From Candidatus Sulfopaludibacter sp. SbA3 (GTDB taxonomy: Bacteria > Acidobacteriota > Terriglobia > Bryobacterales > Bryobacteraceae), in NCBI GenBank assembly GCA_900290315.1, contig OKRF01000264.1, positions 1-5,598 of the forward strand: a DNA stretch of 5,598 bases, read 5' to 3'. The position numbers and the translations under genes were made by a program. The notes below the pieces were generated by a model, which saw only the letters and a list, made by a program, of their open reading frames with translations, did not search any database and had not been told where the DNA came from. Positions 1-5,598 of this stretch are shown in pieces (positions within the stretch are counted from its first letter, which is position 1; each line of letters opens with the position of its first letter).

Positions 1-1
1 C

Positions 2-349
2 GGCGGAGGGAGCTACGACATCGTGGGACCGACGGGATCGTCCTTGGGGTACCCGGCCGTTGCGGCAAAAGCTGGTGACACGGTTGAACTTTTTGGCACT
101 GGATTCGGGCCAACCAATCCTCCAGTGCCGGCCGGCCGGGCGTTTTCCTCTGCAGCGCCAACCGCTAACCCGGTGACACTCCACATCAACAATGTCAGTG
201 TCACGACGAGTTTTACCGGTTTGTCCGGTGCTGGCCTTTATCAGCTCAACCTGACAGTTCCATCGGGCCTTGGTACCGGTGATGTTTCGCTGCAGGCGAC
301 CGTCGGCGGCGCACAGACTCCATCGGGTGTTGTCATTTCAGTGCAGTAG
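2..349 (+). CDS. C-terminal part of a TIGR03437-domain protein (5' end outside window)
   Basis: The frame is open from the left edge to a TAG at 347-349, giving 115 codons. A GTG at 23 lies inside the frame but is not a likely start, because the frame continues upstream with no stop. The residues match from memory the C-terminal domain TIGR03437 of Solibacter-type acidobacteria: a GDTVELFGTGFGPTNP motif, then AAPTANPVTLHI, then GLSGAGLYQLNLTVPSGLG, ending in a GVVISVQ-like strand at the very C terminus. The domain is a beta-rich, Ig-like module found at the end of many large, probably exported proteins, often after repeats such as NHL or Kelch propellers. Its function is unknown. The N-terminal part that would say what this protein does is outside the window. 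The family call is firm; an extracellular location is inferred from the family. Confidence 0.85.
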   Translation, partial: GGGSYDIVGPTGSSLGYPAVAAKAGDTVELFGTGFGPTNPPVPAGRAFSSAAPTANPVTLHINNVSVTTSFTGLSGAGLYQLNLTVPSGLGTGDVSLQATVGGAQTPSGVVISVQ

Positions 350-406
350 GATGTAAGGGCTGAAGAAGCCCGACCAAGGTGGAGGCGCGCTCCCGCAGCC
401 CATAAT

Positions 407-435
407 TTGACACCACGAATAAATCAGCGTTAAAG
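407..435 (+). promoter_or_regulatory. Candidate sigma-70 type promoter
   Basis: A perfect TTGACA lies at 407-412 in the AT-richer part of the intergenic region. At a 17-base spacing the -10 position reads TTAAAG (430-435), which matches only three of the six TATAAT bases. The strong -35 and weak -10 make this a tentative call. If real, transcription would start near 442 and give the kinase a leader of roughly 470 bases, which would include both dyads described separately. Confidence 0.3.
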
Positions 436-492
436 ATCGGAAATTCTCTAAACAAGACCGATAAGATCACTGAGGAGCGTAGTCCGTCCCAT

Positions 493-532
493 GATCCACG
501 CGGGTTTTCGAAGCATCGTCCCGCGGTTGATC
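493..532. repeat. Imperfect inverted repeat (GATC..CGCGGG / CCCGCG..GATC)
   Basis: The arms are GATC-CA-CGCGGG (493-504) and CCCGCG-GTT-GATC (520-532). This gives a 6-bp GC-only stem and a 4-bp outer stem separated by a small internal loop, around a 15-base loop. No T tract follows, so it is not a standard terminator. It could be an RNA structure in the kinase leader, an operator-like dyad, or chance in GC-rich DNA. Confidence 0.4.
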
Positions 533-566
533 GCGACTGTTTTAGCGGAGAGGCGACTGGCCGCCG

Positions 567-911
567 GTGGGACGACTCCCGCCACACAACACAGCATCTC
601 CGACTGCGAGGTATACAACTGGCTCCCAATGCACTGACCGATACGTGTTCCAATACGAATCTGACGCAATCACGCGAGCCGCCAGGCAGGTGCAAACGGA
701 TACGGGATGGGTGAAGATGGCCGTTTCTTCCGCCGCAAAGGGCTCGCAAGGGGCGATGATCGCCCAGGTTGCCGGCCGACTGTCACGGCGATCAGGGAAG
801 TTGCTGCAAAACCCGAACGGAGCGGGCCTGAGAGTCTGGTTTCAGACTGTGCCCGATAACCAGGCGATGGTCCGACGATTGTTACACGAGGAGGCCGATA
901 AGAGGAGTTAG
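567..911 (+). CDS. Doubtful small ORF overlapping the kinase start
   Basis: An open frame of 114 codons from GTG 567, or 64 codons from an ATG at 717, ends in TAG at 909-911. The last base of that stop is the first base of the kinase GTG, so the two frames overlap by one base as in translationally coupled genes, and the kinase ribosome binding site lies in its last codons. I recognise no domain. The product would be basic, with a C-terminal half around LSRRSGKLLQNPNGAGLRVW and no signal peptide or membrane segment. The first fifty residues look less protein-like than the rest, so the ATG at 717 would be the better start if the gene is real. A strong stem-loop (823-855) sits inside the frame, which argues equally for a non-coding leader. 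Confidence 0.25.
   Translation: MGRLPPHNTASPTARYTTGSQCTDRYVFQYESDAITRAARQVQTDTGWVKMAVSSAAKGSQGAMIAQVAGRLSRRSGKLLQNPNGAGLRVWFQTVPDNQAMVRRLLHEEADKRS
823..855 (+). promoter_or_regulatory. Strong stem-loop in the kinase leader
   Basis: AGTCTG (833-838) and CAGACT (843-848) form a perfect 6-bp stem closed by a GTTT tetraloop. Below it CGGGC (823-827) pairs with GCCCG (851-855) across an asymmetric internal loop of 5 and 2 bases. The element ends 55 bases before the kinase GTG and is followed by no T tract. It could be an RNA structure affecting translation or stability of the kinase message, or a DNA dyad bound by a regulator. The structure is seen directly; any function is inferred. Confidence 0.45.
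901..907 (+). promoter_or_regulatory. Ribosome binding site of the hybrid kinase
   Basis: AGAGGAG at 901-907 is a good match to the anti-Shine-Dalgarno target but leaves only three bases before the GTG at 911, shorter than usual. An in-frame TAA at 899-901 prevents any earlier start, and no later ATG or GTG would keep the signal sequence, so this site decides the GTG start. Confidence 0.6.
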
Positions 912-3900
912 TGAAGATCGGTTTATCGTTCTGCGTCACAAATCGCAGAGGCGCCGGTTACTTACTGGCGGCATGGCTTACCGCAGGCACAATTGCCTTG
1001 TGCGTCCTGCTAGGCGGTTGCCTGGCGCCCCTCAGTGCTTCTGAGCGCTACGTATTCGATCCGATTGGCGGGGCACAAGGGCTAGGCGACATGACTGTCA
1101 CCTCTTTGTGTGAAGACCGGGCGGGTTTCCTGTGGGTTGGCACGGCGAACGGCTTGTTCCGATATGACGGAGAACGGCTGCTGGCATTCTCGACCCGCGA
1201 GGGCCTTCCGGACCGATCCATCACCGCTCTTTATGAAGGCCCGGACGGAACCCTCTGGGTGGGTACGATGCATGGGCTCGCTTGGAGGTCAGGCATGCGT
1301 TTCGTGGCTTCCGACAATGAGGAGTTGCGACAATTCGTGTACTCCCAGGGGATCGGGACCTCTTCCAATGGGCGAGTCCTGCTGGCGACCCGCAAGGGTT
1401 TAGCGGAAGTAGCACCAGGGGTTGGCGGGAAAGGAATACGCATGAGCCCGCTTCCGCAACCTTCTTCTGTCAAGGGCCGCTCGGCGACCAGCATCTTCCA
1501 GGAATCCGAACATGCGCTCTGGTTCGGGTGTGCGATGTCCATCTGCCGCTCGGATGGAGCCGCCGTACAGATACTGGGCGAGGAATCCGGTGTGCCCCCG
1601 GATGTCTGGCAGTTCATCGTTCGGGACCGCAACGGGAATCTCTGGGTCCGAAGCCGGATTCGCCTGATCGAGCTACCGGCTGGAGCCAGCCGTTTCCAGA
1701 CGATGAATCTGAGCGATGTGGGACCCATCAACTTCGGCGTCCCTACGCTGGCTTTCGACCGGGATGGTGCGTTGCTGGTGCCCACCAATACCGGGCTCGC
1801 CATACTGCGCAACCGCAGGTGGGTTCGAGTCGGACATCGGCAAGGGCTTCCGAGCAGCACCGTTACCGCGCTTTTGCAGGACCGCAAGGGGCTGGTATGG
1901 GTTGGCACAATCGCCGGATTAGCTCGCTGGGCAGGTTACGGTGAAGCGGAGAGCTACACAGAACTGGAAGGGTTGGCCGGCGATGGAATTCTCGCCCTGT
2001 TGGAGGACGCCGATGGCGGGTTGTGGGCCGGCACGGAAGGTGGTCTCAGCCACGGTGTCGCGGCGGCCGGCGGGCGCGAGTGGCGTCGCGAAGGGGAAAC
2101 GGGTCTGGTCTGGGTGAACAATCTGGCTCTGGCGAAAGATGGCGCGATCTGGCTTGGCTCCGTAGAGCACCAGGCGGTGCGGTATCTGCCCAAGACCGGG
2201 AAGACGGAACGGCACGGACATTTCGACGGCGCGCCGTACCGCTTATTCATTGACTCTTCGGATCGGGTCTGGGTGACCACCAGCCACGGGCTGTACCGCG
2301 GGAGTGCGGGGAATCCGCAGCGCGGATTTGACCGGGTTGTACCGCCGGAAGCGAACGACCGCACAACGTTCACGTGGGTCACGGAGGATTCCCAGGGCGG
2401 TCTTTGGTTCGGCACTTTCAGCGGACTGTTCCGCCTTGTGGGCGAGAAGTGGTTTCACTATCGCAAAAAAGACGGCCTGTTCAGCGACCGGATCGGACAC
2501 CTGACCGCAGCGCCGGACGGTGCGATTCTGGCGGCCAACTGGGACGGGCCGGGAATCGACACAATCCGCACCGACGGTGAACGATTGCGCGTAACCTTCC
2601 AAGATCCTACCCGGGAACTGGACGGAGACCGGGTCCTGTCCATCCATTCCGACCGCGCCGGACGGGAGTGGATCCTGACGGATCATGGGGTGGCTCTGCG
2701 GTCGGGGAGCACCTGGATTCGCATGGACCAGCCGGAAGGGTTGATTGCCAGCATGTGCACCACGCTGGTATCCGGGAGGGATGGTGGCGTGTGGGTGGGG
2801 ACTGCGCGGGGTCTTACGCACTTTGGGCACCCGGCTACCCGAGCCACCGACACCGCGCCAGTTGTGACATTCGCGGAGATCCTTCTGGGCGGCCAGGCAG
2901 TTGACCCGTCACAGGCGCTGGTGGAATCCGTAAGTAAGCCGTTCGTGGCAAAACTGACGACGCTGAACTTTGCGCATGCAGCCGAAACCCGGTACCGCTA
3001 TCGCGGTATGGGAAGAGACGATCAGTGGGTGGAGGCGCGGTTGGCGGAGGTGGGATTCGAAGATCCGCGGCCGGGGCGCCACCGGTTGGAGATTCAGGCA
3101 CGCCGGCCGTCTTCGGCCTGGGGTCCCGTGGCAGTGTTGGATTTCGAGGTGGGAGCACGTTGGTACGAGTCTGCCTGGTTCAAAACCGGGCTGGCGGCGT
3201 TGCTGGGTTGCATGGCGCTGGCGGCGTGGAAGTGGCGAACCGCGCGATTTGCGGCCGCCCGCGCACAACTGGAACGGGCCATTAGCGACCGCACGGTGGA
3301 ACTTCGCGAGGCCAACGTGCAGTTGCGGAACGAAATTACCGCGCGCGAGCTGGTGCGCCGGGAGAAAGAACGCCTGGAAGAGGAGCTGGCGCGGGCGAAG
3401 CGGATGGAGTCGATCGGCCGGCTGGCAGGCGGGGTAGCGCACGACTTCAACAACCTTCTCACCGTGATCAACGGGCATTGTGACCTTCTGCTCGCGAAGC
3501 TCGTAGCAGCCGACCCGATTCGCGCGTCGATTCAGGAAGTGCGTGCTGCGGGGCAGCGTGCTGCGGAATTGACACGAAGGTTGCTGGCTTTCAGCAGGAA
3601 GCAGTTACTGCAAATGAGGCCGGTTTCGCTGGCGGAAGTCGTGACCAGTCTCCAGGGCACGCTGCGCCGGTTGTTGCGCGAGGACATCGACCTGGCCGTC
3701 GATGTGGCGGACGATGTGGGACTGGTATTGGCAGATCGCGGACAGATCGAGCAGGTGCTGATTAATCTGGTGGTAAATTCACGCGATGCCATCGCCGGCG
3801 CGGGGCGGATCACGATCGGCGTTCGAACGGTTGAGGTGGAGGACCCCGGCAGGTATGGCGTGCGGGACATACAGCCGGGCCGGTATGCGCAAATATCCGT

Positions 3901-4549
3901 CGCCGACACGGGCACGGGAATGGACGAAGGTACGCTCGCCAATATCTTCGAGCCATTTTTCACTACTAAAGGCGTGGGGAAAGGGACGGGGCTGGGCCTG
4001 TCCATGGTGCATGGCGTCATCAAGCAGAGCGGCGGATCGATTTTGGTCGAGAGCAAGCCCGGGAAGGGCACACTCTTCCGAATCTACCTGCCGGAGCTGG
4101 CGGGAGAAGTGGGGTCGCAGGCGCCGGAGGAACCCGTGAGCCAACATCCTCGGGGACATGAGTCAATCCTGCTCGTGGAAGACCAACAGGACGTTCGCGA
4201 GTTGGCGGCTTTGATCCTCACCCAGGCCGGCTATGCGGTGACGGAACGGGAAAACGGCACGGCAGCCCTGGCGCTGCTGGAGACGCTGACGAATCTACCC
4301 GACCTGCTGGTGACGGACGTGGTGATGCCCGGCATGCGCGGCGCCGAACTGGCCCGGCGGGTGCGGGAGCGGTCGCCGGCAACCGCGGTGCTTTATGTTT
4401 CCGGCTACACACGCGACACCGCGGAACTCGGCGATGCCGGCGTGAATTACCTTTCGAAGCCGTTTACGGTTACGGAGTTGCTCAGCAAGGTGCGTGCGGC
4501 GTTGGACAGAGGGCCCCGTGGCCGAGCCGGCAAGGCGGAAAGCCCCTGA
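911..4549 (+). CDS. Hybrid sensor histidine kinase with two-propeller (Reg_prop/Y_Y_Y) sensor and C-terminal receiver
   Basis: This complete 1212-residue kinase starts at GTG. The N terminus has RR (12-13), a hydrophobic run (17-36) and LLGGC (33-37), so it is exported or membrane-anchored. Residues about 47-640 carry fourteen Reg_prop-like repeats of the LWVGTxxGL type (first at L74, last at V627), which fits two seven-bladed propellers. A Y_Y_Y domain follows (about 650-750; YRYRG at 695-699), then a membrane helix (about 758-775) and a coiled coil (about 780-830). HisKA has GGVAHDFNN with H844. HATPase_c has the N box (N952, N956), DTGTGM (999-1004), FEPFFTTK (1013-1020) and GKGTGLGLS (1023-1031). 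The receiver (about 1084-1203) has E1090/D1091, phospho-acceptor D1136, S1164 and K1183. All catalytic residues are present. In the family, ligand binding by the periplasmic part drives autophosphorylation and transfer to the receiver. Unlike Bacteroides HTCS proteins it has no AraC-type output domain, so a partner regulator elsewhere is inferred. The ligand is unknown. Confidence 0.96.
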   Translation: MKIGLSFCVTNRRGAGYLLAAWLTAGTIALCVLLGGCLAPLSASERYVFDPIGGAQGLGDMTVTSLCEDRAGFLWVGTANGLFRYDGERLLAFSTREGLPDRSITALYEGPDGTLWVGTMHGLAWRSGMRFVASDNEELRQFVYSQGIGTSSNGRVLLATRKGLAEVAPGVGGKGIRMSPLPQPSSVKGRSATSIFQESEHALWFGCAMSICRSDGAAVQILGEESGVPPDVWQFIVRDRNGNLWVRSRIRLIELPAGASRFQTMNLSDVGPINFGVPTLAFDRDGALLVPTNTGLAILRNRRWVRVGHRQGLPSSTVTALLQDRKGLVWVGTIAGLARWAGYGEAESYTELEGLAGDGILALLEDADGGLWAGTEGGLSHGVAAAGGREWRREGETGLVWVNNLALAKDGAIWLGSVEHQAVRYLPKTGKTERHGHFDGAPYRLFIDSSDRVWVTTSHGLYRGSAGNPQRGFDRVVPPEANDRTTFTWVTEDSQGGLWFGTFSGLFRLVGEKWFHYRKKDGLFSDRIGHLTAAPDGAILAANWDGPGIDTIRTDGERLRVTFQDPTRELDGDRVLSIHSDRAGREWILTDHGVALRSGSTWIRMDQPEGLIASMCTTLVSGRDGGVWVGTARGLTHFGHPATRATDTAPVVTFAEILLGGQAVDPSQALVESVSKPFVAKLTTLNFAHAAETRYRYRGMGRDDQWVEARLAEVGFEDPRPGRHRLEIQARRPSSAWGPVAVLDFEVGARWYESAWFKTGLAALLGCMALAAWKWRTARFAAARAQLERAISDRTVELREANVQLRNEITARELVRREKERLEEELARAKRMESIGRLAGGVAHDFNNLLTVINGHCDLLLAKLVAADPIRASIQEVRAAGQRAAELTRRLLAFSRKQLLQMRPVSLAEVVTSLQGTLRRLLREDIDLAVDVADDVGLVLADRGQIEQVLINLVVNSRDAIAGAGRITIGVRTVEVEDPGRYGVRDIQPGRYAQISVADTGTGMDEGTLANIFEPFFTTKGVGKGTGLGLSMVHGVIKQSGGSILVESKPGKGTLFRIYLPELAGEVGSQAPEEPVSQHPRGHESILLVEDQQDVRELAALILTQAGYAVTERENGTAALALLETLTNLPDLLVTDVVMPGMRGAELARRVRERSPATAVLYVSGYTRDTAELGDAGVNYLSKPFTVTELLSKVRAALDRGPRGRAGKAESP

Positions 4550-4659
4550 CAGCCGCGGTTGCGCCCTGCGGAACAAAACAGCCGCGGTGATCGTGCCGAA
4601 CATCGGGATTATCGGCATCGCCGGGGCGTTCGGCGGCCAGTGTCTCAAGACCGCTCAGA

Positions 4660-4959
4660 TCACGGGCCTGCCGCGGTGTGGAGCAGGCCCATAAAAGCCG
4701 AGGATGCCGCAATCCTCAGGGCGGTGAAGAGGTCGCGCATGCCAACCCGGAGATGTTCGTAGTTGTGGTCCATCGGTGTGGGGTGGTTCGCTGTGATCTG
4801 GGGCTCGGGCCGCTGGCTGGCCGCAAGTAACGCCCGGATGACCTTTTCGCGGAGGACCAGCAACGCGGTCATTGCCGGCAGACCGGCCAGTTCCGGCTCA
4901 TAGCGCCGTGAGGCGCCGATCTTGCGCACCATTTCCTTGCCGCGCAATTTCTTCAGATC
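4660..4959 (-). pseudogene. C-terminal fragment of a winged-helix-like protein often found near transposases
   Basis: On the - strand an open frame runs from just after a TGA (4960-4962) to a TGA at 4660-4662. The only available start inside is a TTG at 4945-4947. The residues DLKKLRGKEMVRKIGASRRYEP look like the recognition helix and wing of a winged-helix domain. They are followed by a helical part with LLVLREKVIRALLA and a C-terminal stretch MRDLFTALRIAA. From memory this matches the end of a longer protein common in soil bacteria and often next to insertion sequences; the specific family is uncertain. The frame breaks exactly where the motif should continue upstream: the next frame reads RRLRS, and joining the two gives RLRS-DLKKL, as after a small indel in GAGATCTGA near 4954-4960. 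Upstream of that the DNA belongs to another remnant. I read it as the tail of a broken gene, possibly with a changed C terminus after IAA. Confidence 0.5.
4664..4690. repeat. Perfect 7-bp inverted repeat with CCGCGG in the loop
   Basis: GGGCCTG (4664-4670) and CAGGCCC (4684-4690) are perfectly complementary around a 13-base loop that begins with CCGCGG. The dyad covers the last codons of the - strand winged-helix fragment and lies between it and the end of the kinase gene. It has no T tract on either strand, so a standard terminator is unlikely. It could be a bidirectional transcript-end structure or an old element end. Confidence 0.4.
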
Positions 4960-4973
4960 TCAGGCGGCGCTCG

Positions 4974-5120
4974 GGCCGTCCCGGCCAGCGCACGCGCCAG
5001 ATCAGCCTCCATAAAGAGCAGGTCCCCGAGGTGAAGCGTTGTCTGGCGAATTATCAGAAACTGAAGACGGCGATTGAGGAGATCTGCGAGCTCAACCAGC
5101 AGTTGCTGCGCGCCGAGCCT
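4974..5120 (+). pseudogene. C-terminal remnant of a small DUF6788-like protein
   Basis: In the + frame whose codons start at 4983, the residues read GQRTRQISLHKEQVPEVKR and then LANYQKLKTAIEEICELNQQ, ending LLRAE at 5117. From memory this is the typical end of short proteins annotated as DUF6788, which carry an N-terminal cysteine motif, a G(R/K)T-x-x-(I/V) strand, then EVxRxLxNYxxLKxxIEEIxxLNxxLL. Such proteins are often found beside transposase genes. The N-terminal half is absent: upstream the same frame is antisense to the winged-helix fragment. Downstream the reading passes directly into transposase sequence in another frame, so the natural stop is lost too. No start codon of its own can be assigned. 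The peptide features are seen; the DUF number is a recollection to be checked. Confidence 0.5.
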
Positions 5121-5598
5121 GGATGCGTCAGGCTGACCAAATATTGGAAGCCGAGAAACTGGTCAACATTGTCTATGAAGCGCTCGTGCGGCGACATCCC
5201 AAGAAGCCGCACGCGCGGACGGTTGGGAACACCCGCCGAGATTGTAATGCGCATGCTGCTTCTCAAGCACATCCGCAACTGGAGTTCCCGCGTGCTCGAG
5301 CGCGAAGTGCGGACCAACCTTTTGCATCGTGAGTTCACACTCCTATGCGCAGGCAAATGCGCGGGCCCGCCGGTCGAAGGTGAAAAGGAAAGAGAGAATC
5401 GAGTCCATGTATCGCAAACTGCTCGAAACCACAAGCCGCGTAATGCGACAGGCCAAGCGCGTCTCTGGCGAGATCGCCAGCGGCGTGAAGCGCTCCTCCG
5501 ATGTTCTCAAAACAGACCGCCTTGGAGGGCCTGAAGCGCGGGATCGATAGCATGGTGACGTTGGGGAAATGGTCACCAGACCAAGGCGCGGGTTTTCG
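5118..5598 (+). pseudogene. Decayed ISNCY/DUF772-type transposase, internally deleted and frameshifted (runs off right edge)
   Basis: Four segments in changing frames match one transposase family. First, from W at 5120: WMRQADQILEAEKLV then YEALVRRHP. After a one-base shift near 5201-5206 (AAGAAG; an extra A) comes SRTRGRLGTPAEIVMRMLLL, KHIRNW and LEREVRTNLLHREF, ending AGK at 5357. This is the DUF772-like N-terminal part that precedes the catalytic domain. Next, in another frame from about 5362, come SKVKRKERIESMYRKLLETT and RQAKRVSGEIASGVKRS, which belong far downstream in the intact protein, so the catalytic aspartate region is missing. A shift in the A run 5509-5512 leads to QTALEGLKRGIDSMVTLGK, and another near 5568-5574 to HQTKARVF at the window edge. 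The element cannot make an active transposase. The family was identified from memory; the exact IS name is not assigned. Confidence 0.78.

Larger units (their letters stand above)
350..910. other. Gene-poor leader region between the TIGR03437 gene and the kinase
   Basis: This 561-base stretch holds no gene I recognise. The part at about 400-480 is clearly richer in A and T than its surroundings, as expected of a promoter region. It contains a perfect TTGACA at 407-412, a dyad at 493-532, a strong stem-loop at 823-855, a small doubtful ORF ending at 911, and a ribosome binding site for the kinase at 901-907. Open frames on the - strand (333-749, 448-669, 670-939) have arginine- and cysteine-rich or low-complexity translations with no recognisable motif, and I take them as chance. 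A 5-bp hairpin at 357-371 just after the TIGR03437 stop has no T tract, so a rho-independent terminator is not supported. Confidence 0.6.

Noticed and set aside
357..371. Small hairpin GGGCT/AGCCC after the TIGR03437 stop as a terminator
   Set aside because: The stem is only 5 bp and no T tract follows on the + strand.
941..975. Twin-arginine export motif at the kinase N terminus (NRRGAGYL)
   Set aside because: Only the RR pair fits; the following residues do not match the Tat consensus, and a membrane-anchored kinase is not an expected Tat substrate.
1231..1908. Long - strand open frame of 225 codons inside the kinase gene
   Set aside because: It lies fully antisense to conserved propeller repeats, its translation is rich in proline, serine and arginine with no motif, and such shadows are common opposite GC-rich genes.
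2243..2830. - strand open frame of 195 codons inside the kinase gene
   Set aside because: It is antisense to propeller repeats 10-14 and has a low-complexity basic translation with no recognisable domain.
2970..3437. + strand open frame of 155 codons overlapping the kinase in another frame
   Set aside because: The kinase frame here encodes the Y_Y_Y domain, membrane helix and coiled coil; the alternative frame is tryptophan- and arginine-rich noise.
4494..4694. + strand ORF with a glycine/isoleucine-rich stretch (VIVPNIGIIGIAGAFGG) after the kinase
   Set aside because: It starts inside the kinase coding sequence in another frame, has no ribosome binding site, matches no family I know, and ends in the mobile-element remnant region.
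4953..5162. - strand open frame without a good start that reads like a helical protein (LLNRRLQFLIIRQTTLHLGD)
   Set aside because: It is exactly antisense to the DUF6788-like remnant, whose + strand residues match a known family better, so I take it as a shadow.

Overview
The window looks like chromosome of an acidobacterium of the Solibacter/Bryobacter type. It is GC-rich, its left edge carries the end of a protein with the C-terminal domain known as TIGR03437 (a large paralogous family first defined in Solibacter usitatus), and its main gene is a large propeller-type hybrid sensor kinase of the sort common in that group. The taxonomic reading is an inference from these families, not from a marker gene.

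Layout. (1) Positions 2-349, + strand: the last 115 codons of a TIGR03437-domain protein, open at the left edge. (2) Positions 350-910: a stretch with no recognised gene. It holds a perfect -35-like hexamer, two dyad structures and a doubtful small ORF whose stop codon overlaps the next start by one base. (3) Positions 911-4549, + strand: a complete 1212-residue hybrid histidine kinase. Its order is N-terminal export signal, fourteen Reg_prop-like propeller repeats, Y_Y_Y domain, one membrane helix, coiled coil, HisKA with H844, HATPase_c, and receiver domain with D1136. (4) Positions 4550-4659: short spacer with no clear terminator. (5) Positions 4660-5598: a graveyard of mobile-element-linked gene pieces. 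These are a C-terminal winged-helix-like fragment on the - strand, the C-terminal end of a small DUF6788-like protein on the + strand, and a transposase of the ISNCY/DUF772 kind on the + strand that has lost its catalytic centre, carries at least three frameshifts and runs off the right edge.

How the parts work together. The kinase is the only intact gene. It probably senses an extracytoplasmic ligand through its propellers and phosphorylates its own receiver. No DNA-binding output domain or partner regulator is present in the window, so the target is unknown. The TIGR03437 gene upstream is a separate unit. The decayed region to the right has no visible functional link to the kinase and marks a site of repeated insertion and deletion. 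I found no CRISPR array, tRNA or rRNA, and no convincing new system. The most unusual content is the composite pseudogene region and the structured leader upstream of the kinase.
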